Below are positions 1 through 6,140 of a stretch of DNA of 6,526 bases, piece by piece. Source of the stretch: an uncultured Bacilli bacterium (GTDB lineage: Bacteria; Bacillota_I; Bacilli_A; RF39; UBA660); assembly GCA_934101275.1 (NCBI GenBank), contig CAKOQM010000047.1:1-6526 (forward strand), written 5' to 3'. Under the pieces are notes generated by a model. It ran no database searches, was not told the DNA's origin, and was given only the letters and a program-made list of their open reading frames with translations. Both the position numbers and the translations under genes were made by a program. Each line of letters begins with the position of its first letter. Position 1 is the stretch's first letter.

Positions 1-2
1 TT

Positions 3-233
3 ATAGATATTGTTAATCCTACTTCAAATAGTAATAAAGAATTAATTGTTTTTCGTGATTCTTATGGCAGTAGTTTAGTTCCTCTATTAATAGATGGTTA
101 TAGGAAAATTACTGTTATTGATATTAGATATGTTTCTTCAAGGATTCTGAATAATTATATAAAATTTGATAATCAAGATGTTCTTTTTATGTATAGTATA
201 TTAACTATAAATAATAGTTTTTCTATGAGATAA
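3..233 (+). CDS. DHHW-family (SGNH/AlgX-like) surface protein, C-terminal part
   Basis: The window opens inside this gene; 76 codons remain before TAA at 231-233, and the start lies upstream of position 1. The visible protein contains FRDSYGSS, then PLLIDGY, then a hydrophobic strand ending DIRY, and finally QDVLFMYS and NNS. This is the C-terminal pattern of DHHW proteins, which resemble the SGNH-hydrolase fold of AlgJ/AlgX. In Firmicutes these genes usually sit beside a membrane-bound O-acyltransferase (MBOAT, DltB/AlgI-like), and the pair is thought to O-acetylate a cell-surface or secreted polysaccharide. The Asp-Ser of RDSYGSS fits the conserved nucleophile region of that family, but this assignment is from memory of the motif. 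The frame is clean, so the 3' end looks intact. The partner gene would lie to the left, outside the window. No convincing terminator follows the stop. Confidence 0.78.
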   Translation: MDIVNPTSNSNKELIVFRDSYGSSLVPLLIDGYRKITVIDIRYVSSRILNNYIKFDNQDVLFMYSILTINNSFSMR

Positions 234-601
234 GGAATCGGGTTAATTAGATTTCTTTTTTCTCTTGTTAACTAATGAATAAATAAACAATCTATAAATC
301 TTTTTATTAAATTTTTCCGAAAGTGGAAATTTTGACTGAATTAAATTAAAAGTTTTTGCTTTAAAAGAAAAATGCTATTTCATAAGAAAGTTCTCACAAA
401 TACAGAACATTTTACTCAAATTTTTAGACTAAATGCAGATTTGTAAAAAAATATTTAATTTATTATACTTATTTCATGCCAAAAACACGGAGTTATTTCC
501 ACTTTTTCAGACTTATGGCAGTTTTTTTTATTTCTTTGTCTTAATTTACAATTAACAAACAAATATAAAACTTTATTTGGATAAATATTATAAGTTTATT
601 G
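234..601. other. gene-poor AT-rich stretch with weak dyad symmetries
   Basis: I see no credible gene on either strand. The longest open frames are short, lysine- and phenylalanine-rich and lack ribosome binding sites. A 25-codon plus-strand frame starts at the ATG near 373, but it has no Shine-Dalgarno site and no recognisable content. Two imperfect symmetries are present. An arm at 317-330 (CCGAAAGTGGAAAT) matches, in inverted orientation and with a two-base gap, the arm at 494-509. A small hairpin pairs GTTCT at 390-394 with AGAAC at 404-408. The stretch is probably debris between decayed elements; it might be a small non-autonomous element bounded by the 317/509 arms, but no target duplication is visible. 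Confidence 0.5.
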
Positions 602-648
602 TATTGTCAATGGTTAAAATGAACTTGCTATGCTCGCCATTGACAATA
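602..648. repeat. 12-bp perfect inverted repeat (23-base spacer)
   Basis: TATTGTCAATGG at 602-613 is the exact reverse complement of CCATTGACAATA at 637-648, giving a 12-bp stem around a 23-base spacer. No run of T follows either arm, so it is not a standard intrinsic terminator in either direction. It lies two bases beyond the stop codon of the minus-strand transposase remnant at 650-775. This position suggests a transcript-end hairpin or a terminal structure belonging to that insertion sequence. The inverted repeat is seen directly; its link to an element is inferred from adjacency. Confidence 0.8.
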
Positions 649-649
649 A

Positions 650-775
650 TTAAAATAGTTTGTTAAATAAATCTCTATTTATATATGCTTGTTTAGATGT
701 ATATGAATCTAATGACTTTAGTGGTCTATTTAAAAATGCTTGATTAATATTTTTTAAATTTGTTTTTATAAGTCT
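650..775 (-). pseudogene. transposase C-terminal remnant (possibly IS30-like)
   Basis: On the minus strand a frame is open from 775 down to TAA at 652-650 and gives 41 residues without a start codon. The content includes INQAFLNRPLKSLDSYTSKQ and ends DLFNKLF. The pattern N-x-RP-x-KSL followed about five residues later by T-x-K/E-x-A/F resembles the tail of integrase-core (DDE) transposases such as IS30, where the sequence runs N-x-RPRK-x-L...TP-x-E-x-F. An in-frame TAG at 778-776 cuts off any further upstream reading, and the plus-strand remnant starting at 779 begins there, so the rest of the transposase has been lost. The inverted repeat at 602-648 lies immediately downstream. The family assignment is tentative; a chance AT-rich frame cannot be excluded. 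Confidence 0.45.
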
Positions 776-778
776 CTA

Positions 779-943
779 TTGTTTAACTTTAGGCAAAAAA
801 TAATCTTAATTGTTATAGCAATAGTCATAATTATTTCTAGTACGGGATTTAGTGATAATAAAAATACAACTAAAAAAGAAACAACAGACAATGATGATTT
901 TGAAGACTTTATTATTTTCAACATGATAAACAAACATAAATGA
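779..943 (+). pseudogene. broken lipoprotein-like N-terminus
   Basis: The frame from 779 to TGA at 941-943 encodes about 54 residues. It has a basic start (RQK), a hydrophobic stretch of about 14 residues (IILIVIAIVIIISS), then TGF-SDN, then a Thr/Lys/Asp-rich tail. This is the shape of a lipoprotein signal peptide followed by the usual polar linker, except that the lipobox cysteine expected after S-T-G is Phe; one base change (TGT to TTT) would explain it. There is no ATG and no ribosome binding site; the first possible start is TTG at 779. The frame stops just before the IS3-type remnant begins. I read it as the decayed 5' end of a lipoprotein gene truncated by the insertion. No family can be named. 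Confidence 0.45.
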
Positions 944-956
944 TATTTTAGATCTA

Positions 957-1300
957 TGTCAAGTTTTTAGACACATTTTCGTGGACAAATTACAATGTAA
1001 TATAATCTTAGTTTAAGCAATGACCATATTCGAAATATAATTGTTATATCTTTGATTTGGAGTTTGATAATTAAGTTTTGAATGAATCTTAAGATTGTTA
1101 TACCATGACTCGATAAATTCAAATATAGTCATCTTTGCTTGATTAAATGTTTCATAATTATTTACATTGATTTCTTCTTTTTTTAATATGGCATTGAAGC
1201 TTTCCATACTTGCGTTATCATAAGGATAACCTTTTTTACTATAAGAATATTTAACATCATTATCACTAAGAACCTTTTCAAATTTGTTTGACGTATATTG
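957..1300 (-). mobile_element. IS3-family insertion sequence remnant (3' part)
   Basis: The stretch holds the last third of an IS3-type orfB transposase on the minus strand plus about 55 bases beyond its stop. That short tail, reading TGTCCACGAAAATGTGTC on the minus strand, resembles the terminal inverted repeat of IS3 elements; the true end is probably near 957, where the plus strand reads TGTCAAG. The other half of the element, with orfA and the first catalytic residues, is absent. At about 1291-1300 the transposase reading ends and the ABC permease reading begins on the opposite strand. This is not a complete element and could not move by itself. The left boundary is approximate. Confidence 0.72.
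1013..1300 (-). pseudogene. IS3-family OrfB transposase, C-terminal fragment
   Basis: About 95 codons are readable on the minus strand from 1300 down to TAA at 1015-1013. The product starts QYTSNKFEKVLSDN and continues YSKKGYPYDNASMESFNAIL, then KKEEIN. QYTS normally follows the second catalytic Asp of the rve (DDE) core, and the Glu of MESF in the DNAxMESFxxxLKxE motif is the third catalytic residue. The C-terminal WYNNLKIHSKLNYQTPNQRY is the usual W/YN..R.HS.L.Y.TP..Y tail of IS150-like OrfB. The ATG at 1207 is an internal methionine, not a start. Both catalytic Asp residues and the whole N-terminal half are missing, so it is inactive. The truncation coincides with the join to the permease pseudogene. 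Confidence 0.88.
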
Positions 1301-2615
1301 GTATTGAAGGCTATATGGCTGGGATGACCAAAACGGCGGATAAGTTTTATACAGAAAATAACTTACAGGATATTAATGTTATCGGTAGTGGTCTTACGAA
1401 AGATGATGTTGAAAATATCAAAAAAATAAGTGATGTCAATAATGCCAAAAGAAAATTAGAACTTGTTATGACAAATAGTCAAGATGAGGATAAATATTTC
1501 CTTGTTTCTATCATTGAAGAAAATGACATTAGTAAATTTTATGTTCAAGACGGTAGTCCTTTTGACACAAATAAAAAGGGTGTTTGGTTAGATTATTTCT
1601 ATGCCAAAGAAAACGATTTAAAAGTTGGTGATGAAATTTCTTTTAAATATGATGGTTATGAATTTAAAAAAGAAATCTCAGGCCTTATTTATGTACCAGA
1701 TCATGTGTATGATGTGAAAGATTCTTCCAAACTTATGCCCAATCATAAAACGTACGGTTTTGTTTATATGTCGACGATTGAGTTTGAAGATTTTATAAAA
1801 AAACAAGTAAAAGATAATTTATCGAAAGAAATGAATACGACGATTACGGATTCTTTACTTGCTAAAATAAAACCAGATTTTAATTATCTTGATTATATTC
1901 CTTTTAACTATGTCATGGTGGATATGAAAAACAAAGAAAATAATAAAGAAATTAAAGAGGAATTTGAAAACACAATCAGTCATACTTTGGCCACGATTGA
2001 TATTGAAAACACAGCAAGTTATACAATGTATCAAGGTGAAATTGATGAAGGAAAAGCCTATGTGGGTTTTTTCTCAGGTTTTTTCTTATTTATCGCTTTA
2101 TTATCTGTTATTACGACAATGATGAGAGTGGTTAAAAGAGAACACATTCAAACTGGTACTTTAAAGTCTTAGGATTTTCTAATTTAAAAGTTACGAGTCA
2201 TTATGTAAGTTATGGCGTTTGGGTTTCTTTAGTAGGGTCTTTACTTGCTATTTTACTTGTCGTGGTTATCGTTTATAACATGAGTATTTTATCTTTCAGT
2301 GAGAAAGAATATCAATTTGCTACTTTAAAAGTACTAGGCTTTGCCAATAATAAAATTAAGAAAATTTTTGTCTTCCAAAACAGTTTCTTATGTATTATCT
2401 TTATTCTTCTTGGGTTACCAGTCGGTTACTATTTAACTTCTTACTTATTTAAAGTATGCTTAGATGAAAATTACGATTTTGGCGTTCATATTGAGCTTTG
2501 GACGTATCTTGTCTCTTCCGTAAATACGTATTTAGTTTCTTATTTAGTGTCCAAAAAAATGGCCAAAACAGTGGATAATATCGATATGGTAAGTAGTTTA
2601 AAAGCAAATGAATAA
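1291..2615 (+). pseudogene. FtsX-family ABC transporter permease, degraded
   Basis: This is a remnant of a large two-domain FtsX/MacB-type permease of an ABC exporter. The reading begins TYIGIEGYMAGMTKTADKFY at the IS3 junction, so the N-terminal cytoplasmic end and first membrane helix are lost; TTG at 1288 is not a real start. About 260 residues of extracellular domain follow, then a helix (FFSGFFLFIALLSVITTMMR) and the FtsX signature GTLK. TAG at 2170-2172 interrupts the frame, and the reading continues one base back as VLGFSNLKVTSHYVSYG, restoring TLKVLGF. Soon after, the protein passes from a first-domain helix (VSLVGSLLAI) straight into second-domain sequence (VVIVYNMSILSFSEKEYQFA, then a second TLKVLGF). 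The region that normally separates the two FtsX domains is therefore absent. The C-terminus (IDMVSSLKANE) is intact. At about 440 residues it is well short of its relatives. No ATPase gene is adjacent. Confidence 0.85.
2160..2166 (+). other. T TTA AAG slippery heptamer at the frame break
   Basis: In the zero frame of the upstream half of the permease the codons are ACT-TTA-AAG-TCT-TAG. The heptamer T TTA AAG has the X XXY YYZ form used for -1 ribosomal slippage, and slippage here would continue with GTC TTA GGA, giving the conserved TLKVLGF. I see neither a strong downstream hairpin nor a Shine-Dalgarno stimulator upstream. Loss of one A from an original TTTAAAAG is the simpler explanation. 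Confidence 0.4.
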
Positions 2616-2642
2616 AAGAAGTGTGAAAGCATTTCTTTTTTT
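2614..2642 (+). terminator. intrinsic terminator after the permease pseudogene
   Basis: AAAAGAAGTG (2614-2623) pairs with CATTTCTTTT (2630-2639) across a six-base loop TGAAAG, giving a ten-pair stem with one G-U pair, followed by further T to 2642. The stem begins within the stop codon of the pseudogene. It separates the degraded region from the flavoprotein promoter immediately downstream. Confidence 0.8.
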
Positions 2643-2654
2643 ATGATGAAGATA

Positions 2655-2663
2655 TGGTATAAT
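2655..2663 (+). promoter_or_regulatory. extended -10 promoter for the flavoprotein operon
   Basis: TGGTATAAT contains a consensus -10 (TATAAT, 2658-2663) preceded by the TGn extension. The place for a -35 element (about 2635-2640) is CTTTTT, inside the terminator, so the extended -10 probably carries recognition. Predicted transcription starts near 2670, giving a leader of about 22 bases. The element overlaps the upstream in-frame ATG at 2662 and so rules it out as a start. Confidence 0.75.
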
Positions 2664-2678
2664 GAGAAAGGTGATAAA

Positions 2679-2686
2679 AGGAAGTG
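2679..2686 (+). promoter_or_regulatory. ribosome binding site fixing the start at 2692
   Basis: AGGAAGTG lies five bases before ATG 2692 and is a good Shine-Dalgarno match. The in-frame ATG at 2662 has no such site and is part of the -10 element, so 2692 is the start. Confidence 0.8.
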
Positions 2687-2691
2687 ATTTT

Positions 2692-3900
2692 ATGCGTAAC
2701 GTATTAATTATAGGTGGGGGAGTAAGTGGAGTTGTCACAGCTCTTTCTTTAAAGGATAGCCCCTTTAATGTTACTTTAATGGAAGGAAATGATCGTCTTT
2801 TAAAAAAACTTTTAATCACTGGGAATGGTCGTTGTAACTTTTATAATGAAGATCAAAATCTAAAGCATTATCATTCCACAGATCAAGAACATTTAGGTGC
2901 CTTTTTAACAAGAGAAAATCCTGTCGAAGCCCTGCATTTCATAGAAAGTCTCGGTATTGTTCCTACCATTAAAAATGGCTATTATTACCCCTTTACGAAT
3001 AAAGCTACTACGGTTTATGAGGCTTTACTAAGAAAACTTTCTAAGACAAAGGTAAATGTTTTATTAAATCATAAAGTAAAAACTATAGAAATTAAAGAAG
3101 ATGGGGCCATGGTAGATGGAAAGTTTTATAATGATGTTGTTTTAGCAACAGGCTCTAAAGCGTACCCTTTAACCGGAAGCGATGGGTCAGGCTACCACCT
3201 TGTACCCTTTTTAAAAGAAACAATGATTCCGGTTTTACCTTCTTTAACTTATTTAGAGTGTCAAACTTCTTATAACAAATTATGGAAAGGGATTCGGGCA
3301 CAAGTAAAAGTTAAATTGTATGTAAATGATGAATGGATAAAAGAAGAAACTGGCGAACTTCAATTTACCGAGAGTGGCTTAAGCGGCATTTGTATTTTTA
3401 ATTTAAGTGGGGCAGTCTCTTTAGCTATTTCTCAAAAAAAGTCTGTCGTGGTTAATTTGGATTTTACGCCTTTTACGTCAGATATTTTAAATTTTTTACA
3501 AAAATGGTCAGAAGAAAAAACAATCAAAGAAACTTTAGAAGGCTTCTTACAAGAACCTTTATGTAAAATGATTTTAAAACAAAGTAAAATAAAAGAGGAA
3601 GATACTTTAAACGATTTAAGCGCCGAAAGAATAAAGAAGTTAATGACTAATTTAACCGCTTATCCCATTTCTATTACGGGTACCGGTGATTTTTCAAAAG
3701 CTCAAGTTTGTCAAGGAGGCATTTCTTTAAAAAGCCTTGATATGAAAAGACTTTGTTCTTTAAAGTATCCGCATCTTTATTTTGCTGGAGAAATTTTAGA
3801 TATGGATGGTGACTGTGGAGGATATAATTTAACTTTAGCTATTTTAAGTGGTTTGGTAGTAGGAAGGAGTATCAAAAATGATTCGGCTAAGACAAGTTAA
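2692..3900 (+). CDS. BaiN/RdsA (HI0933/YhiN)-family FAD-dependent oxidoreductase
   Basis: The 402-residue product matches the usual length of about 400 for this cytosolic flavoprotein family. An N-terminal Rossmann motif binds the FAD ADP moiety (IIGGGVSG, residues 6-13), with an acidic residue ending strand 2 (E31). The family hallmark KKLLITGNGRCN follows at 38-49. Near the C-terminus are AQVCQGGISL (337-346) and GEILDMDGDCGGYNL (366-380), the second FAD-contact motif typical of HI0933-like proteins. The family includes BaiN, reported to reduce bile-acid intermediates in Clostridium scindens, but most members have no known substrate, so a bile-acid role is not claimed here. Start 2692 is chosen from its Shine-Dalgarno site. 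The last 23 bases overlap the start of the next flavoprotein gene, so the two are very likely co-transcribed and translationally coupled. The gene is intact. Confidence 0.92.
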   Translation: MRNVLIIGGGVSGVVTALSLKDSPFNVTLMEGNDRLLKKLLITGNGRCNFYNEDQNLKHYHSTDQEHLGAFLTRENPVEALHFIESLGIVPTIKNGYYYPFTNKATTVYEALLRKLSKTKVNVLLNHKVKTIEIKEDGAMVDGKFYNDVVLATGSKAYPLTGSDGSGYHLVPFLKETMIPVLPSLTYLECQTSYNKLWKGIRAQVKVKLYVNDEWIKEETGELQFTESGLSGICIFNLSGAVSLAISQKKSVVVNLDFTPFTSDILNFLQKWSEEKTIKETLEGFLQEPLCKMILKQSKIKEEDTLNDLSAERIKKLMTNLTAYPISITGTGDFSKAQVCQGGISLKSLDMKRLCSLKYPHLYFAGEILDMDGDCGGYNLTLAILSGLVVGRSIKNDSAKTS

Positions 3901-5452
3901 ACTCTCTATTTATGAAGAAGATAAGTTGGTAACTAAAATAGAGAGTATTTTAAAGACAAAAGTAGAAAGTTACACAATAATAAAAAAATCTTTAGATGCG
4001 AGGAAGAAACCGGACCTTTATTATATTTATGAAGTTGATGTCTTGGTTTCGAATGAACAGAAAGTGTTAAAAAGATTTTCTAAAAATGACGATATTTTTT
4101 TAGCACCTATTGAAAAATACGAAAGGCCTAATTCTGGAGATGTCAAGCTTTCCTACCGTCCAATTATTATCGGTAGTGGACCCGCTGGTTTATTTGCTAC
4201 ATATTTGCTTTCTGAAGCCGGTTATCGTCCCCTTTTATTTGAAAGAGGAGAAAGTGTCGAAATAAGAAAAGAAAAAATTGAAAAGTTTTGGCAAACCGGA
4301 CAACTTGACGAGCAAACCAATGTCCAATTTGGTGAAGGGGGTGCTGGAACTTTTTCAGATGGCAAATTAAATACGATGGTCAAAGATAAAGCTTGTCGGG
4401 GTAAAAAGGTTTTTGAAACCTTTGTCTCTTGTGGGGCACCCGCCAACATTTTATATGAAGCGCATCCTCATATTGGGACTGATTTATTACAAAAAGTCAT
4501 TAAAAATATGCGTGAAAAAATAAAAGAAATGGGTGGAGAAATTCGTTATTCGGCGTGTTTAACGAATGTTCATATAAAAAATAATCAAATAAAAGAAATT
4601 GCTATTAATGATAATGAAACATATCCCTGTGATTGTTTAATCCTTGCCTTAGGTCATAGTGCCAGAGATACGTTTAAAATGCTTTATGAAAAAGGTTTAT
4701 TATTAGAAAGTAAACCCTTCGCGGTTGGTCTTCGGATTGAACACCCCCAAAAAATGATTGATGAAAGTCAATATGGCAAAGATTATCCCAAATTTTTACC
4801 GCCAGCTAGCTATAAATTAACGTATCAAACGAAAGAAAAACGAGGTGTCTATTCCTTTTGTATGTGCCCAGGCGGTTATGTTGTGAATGCGAGCTCTATA
4901 AAAAATCATTTAGTAATTAATGGCATGAGTGAACATAAAAGGGATTCTTTAAACGCGAATGCTGCGTTACTCGTTACGGTTAGCGAAAAAGATTATGGCC
5001 CAGGTGTTTTTGCAGGTATGAATTTTCAGGAAAAATTGGAAAAGAAAGCTTATAACCTAAAAGCTGGTAACATTCCTATGCAAACTTTAAAGGATTTTTT
5101 ACGTGATGAAGAATCTACGACGTTAGGTGAGGTTAAAAGTATTACCCAAGGCGCTTATGAAATGGCTAATTTAAATACTATTTTACCATCCTTTATTAAA
5201 GATTCTTTAAAAGAAGCCATACCTTATTTTGGTAGTAAAATAAAAGGCTATGACCGCGAGGATGCCCTTTTATTTGGTATTGAAAGTCGTTCTTCTAGCC
5301 CTATTAGGATGAAAAGAAATGAAAATTTAGAAAGCAATATTTCTTGTATTTATGTCTGTGGGGAAGGGGCTGGTTACGCCGGAGGTATTACCACCAGTGC
5401 GATGGATGGTTTAAAATGTGCCGAAGAAATTATCAAAAAATTTGCAAAATAA
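3878..5452 (+). CDS. COG2509-type FAD-dependent dehydrogenase of unknown substrate
   Basis: The 524-residue product is full length for this family (about 530). Residues 1-85 form the N-terminal domain typical of the group, with IIKKSLDARKKPDLYYIYEV at 34-53 (the conserved K-S-x-D-A-R-x-K-P motif). The FAD Rossmann motif IIGSGPAG is at 97-104, with the strand-2 acid in FERG (121-124). NVQFGEGGAGTFSDGKL (148-164), EAHPHIGTD (194-202), SFCMCPGG (326-333) and ESRSSSPIRM (469-478) are family signatures, and GEGAGYAGGI (495-504) closes the FAD site. The paired cysteines C328 and C330 are notable and could be redox-active, which is inference. The start at 3878 is supported by GGAAGGAG at 3862-3869, inside the previous gene, eight bases upstream. 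The 23-base overlap points to coupled translation. The protein is soluble, without signal or membrane segments. The reaction is not established for this family. Confidence 0.92.
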   Translation: MIRLRQVKLSIYEEDKLVTKIESILKTKVESYTIIKKSLDARKKPDLYYIYEVDVLVSNEQKVLKRFSKNDDIFLAPIEKYERPNSGDVKLSYRPIIIGSGPAGLFATYLLSEAGYRPLLFERGESVEIRKEKIEKFWQTGQLDEQTNVQFGEGGAGTFSDGKLNTMVKDKACRGKKVFETFVSCGAPANILYEAHPHIGTDLLQKVIKNMREKIKEMGGEIRYSACLTNVHIKNNQIKEIAINDNETYPCDCLILALGHSARDTFKMLYEKGLLLESKPFAVGLRIEHPQKMIDESQYGKDYPKFLPPASYKLTYQTKEKRGVYSFCMCPGGYVVNASSIKNHLVINGMSEHKRDSLNANAALLVTVSEKDYGPGVFAGMNFQEKLEKKAYNLKAGNIPMQTLKDFLRDEESTTLGEVKSITQGAYEMANLNTILPSFIKDSLKEAIPYFGSKIKGYDREDALLFGIESRSSSPIRMKRNENLESNISCIYVCGEGAGYAGGITTSAMDGLKCAEEIIKKFAK

Positions 5453-5476
5453 GTATTTTCTTCCCTTAAAAAAATA

Positions 5477-5485
5477 TGCTATACT
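5477..5485 (+). promoter_or_regulatory. extended -10 promoter for the HD-domain gene
   Basis: TGCTATACT contains a good -10 (TATACT, 5480-5485) with the TGn extension. No clear -35 is seen at 5457-5462. Transcription would start near 5492, leaving a leader of about 16 bases. The design is the same as the promoter at 2655-2663. No intrinsic terminator separates this gene from the flavoprotein operon, so some readthrough is possible. Confidence 0.65.
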
Positions 5486-5496
5486 AAGAACAGTTC

Positions 5497-5503
5497 GAGG
5501 TGA
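5497..5503 (+). promoter_or_regulatory. ribosome binding site fixing the start at 5508
   Basis: GAGGTGA lies four bases before ATG 5508. The earlier in-frame ATG at 5418 lies inside the previous gene, upstream of the promoter, and would add 30 residues without family character, so 5508 is preferred. Confidence 0.75.
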
Positions 5504-5507
5504 AAGA

Positions 5508-6011
5508 ATGGGAATCATTGAAACGTGTGAGTTTGATTCTATTATAAATGATATTATAAATCATCCGGAGTTTTTAAAATTAAAAGATGAATTTCATCAC
5601 GGCATTAGTCGTTATGAGCATTCTCTAAGAGTTTCTAAAATGGTCTATAAAATGACCAAAAAGTTAAATTTAAATTATGAAGGTGCAACTAGAGCGGCTT
5701 TATTACATGATTTTTTCTTTAATGCAGATGTAAAGGAGTATAATGCGAAAAAAACTTTACAGATACATCCTTTATATGCGTATCAAAATGCCTCTTTATA
5801 TTTTAAATTAGATAAGATGCAAGAAAATATGATTAAATCTCATATGTTTCCTGTTTTTTTGGAAATGCCCAAATATAAAGAAAGTTTTGTTTTAACTCTA
5901 GCTGATAAAATTGTGGCTACACATGAGATGTATCGTTATAAACTGGCGGCAACTTTAGGTATTTACATGATTTTTATTTTTAATATTATTGCGGTTCAAA
6001 AGTGGTCATAG
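5508..6011 (+). CDS. HD-domain phosphohydrolase-like protein
   Basis: The 167-residue product carries the metal-binding HD pattern: H38 in YEHSLRVS, H67-D68 in LLHDFF, further histidines H87 and H112 (IKSHMFP), and D133 in ADKIVA. These positions match the H...HD...D arrangement of HD-superfamily phosphohydrolases, which act on nucleotides or other phosphoesters. Extra histidines between the HD pair and the last Asp suggest a two-metal site. Residues about 147-163 (ATLGIYMIFIFNIIAV) are strongly hydrophobic, so the protein may be anchored in the membrane by its C-terminus; this arrangement is small and lacks a recognised sensory or synthetase domain. The substrate cannot be predicted. It has its own extended -10 promoter and sits 55 bases after the flavoprotein operon, upstream of a tRNA operon, with no evident functional tie to either. 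Confidence 0.85.
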   Translation: MGIIETCEFDSIINDIINHPEFLKLKDEFHHGISRYEHSLRVSKMVYKMTKKLNLNYEGATRAALLHDFFFNADVKEYNAKKTLQIHPLYAYQNASLYFKLDKMQENMIKSHMFPVFLEMPKYKESFVLTLADKIVATHEMYRYKLAATLGIYMIFIFNIIAVQKWS

Positions 6012-6041
6012 TTTAAAATATAAGTTTTTTATGGAGTACAA

Positions 6042-6140
6042 ATGTATGAAACGTGTGATAAATATGCCATTTTTAAAGAAAAAAACAAATACTTGTTAAA
6101 AAAAATAAAAAAAATGCAAAATTCAATTGACAAGAGATAG
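6042..6140 (+). CDS. possible 32-residue lysine-rich small protein
   Basis: ATG 6042 is preceded by GGAG at 6033-6036 with a five-base gap, a reasonable ribosome binding site. The frame runs 32 codons to TAG at 6138-6140. The product is basic (MYETCDKYAIFKEKNKYLLK, then KIKK) and unlike any family I recognise. Its end overlaps the -35 box of the tRNA promoter. It could be chance in A-rich DNA; only conservation or ribosome profiling would decide. Confidence 0.2.
   Translation: MYETCDKYAIFKEKNKYLLKKIKKMQNSIDKR

Noticed and set aside
1288..1290. TTG as a genuine start for the permease
   Set aside because: This codon lies within the transposase-derived sequence, has no ribosome binding site, and would leave the permease without its first membrane helix.
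2662..2691. Earlier ATG for the BaiN/RdsA-type gene
   Set aside because: The ATG overlaps the TATAAT box, lacks a Shine-Dalgarno site, and would put ten extra residues before the Rossmann strand that normally starts the protein.
2598..2819. 73-codon minus-strand frame over the terminator and flavoprotein start
   Set aside because: It is antisense to the terminator, promoter and FAD-binding region, with low-complexity content.
4222..4449. 75-codon minus-strand frame inside the COG2509 gene
   Set aside because: It lies entirely within a strongly supported gene on the other strand, and has no ribosome binding site or family character.
5450..5475. Possible terminator after the COG2509 gene
   Set aside because: AAAAT/ATTTT at the stop forms only a tiny A-T stem with no clear T tract, so it is too weak to call.
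5418..5507. Earlier ATG for the HD-domain gene
   Set aside because: It lies inside the preceding gene and upstream of the extended -10 promoter; the extra 30 residues look like out-of-frame coding sequence. GAGGTGA before 5508 decides the start.
2692..6011. Mycoplasma-like UGA=Trp code
   Set aside because: Trp is written as TGG in the intact genes, and no conserved Trp position is encoded by TGA, so the standard bacterial code fits.
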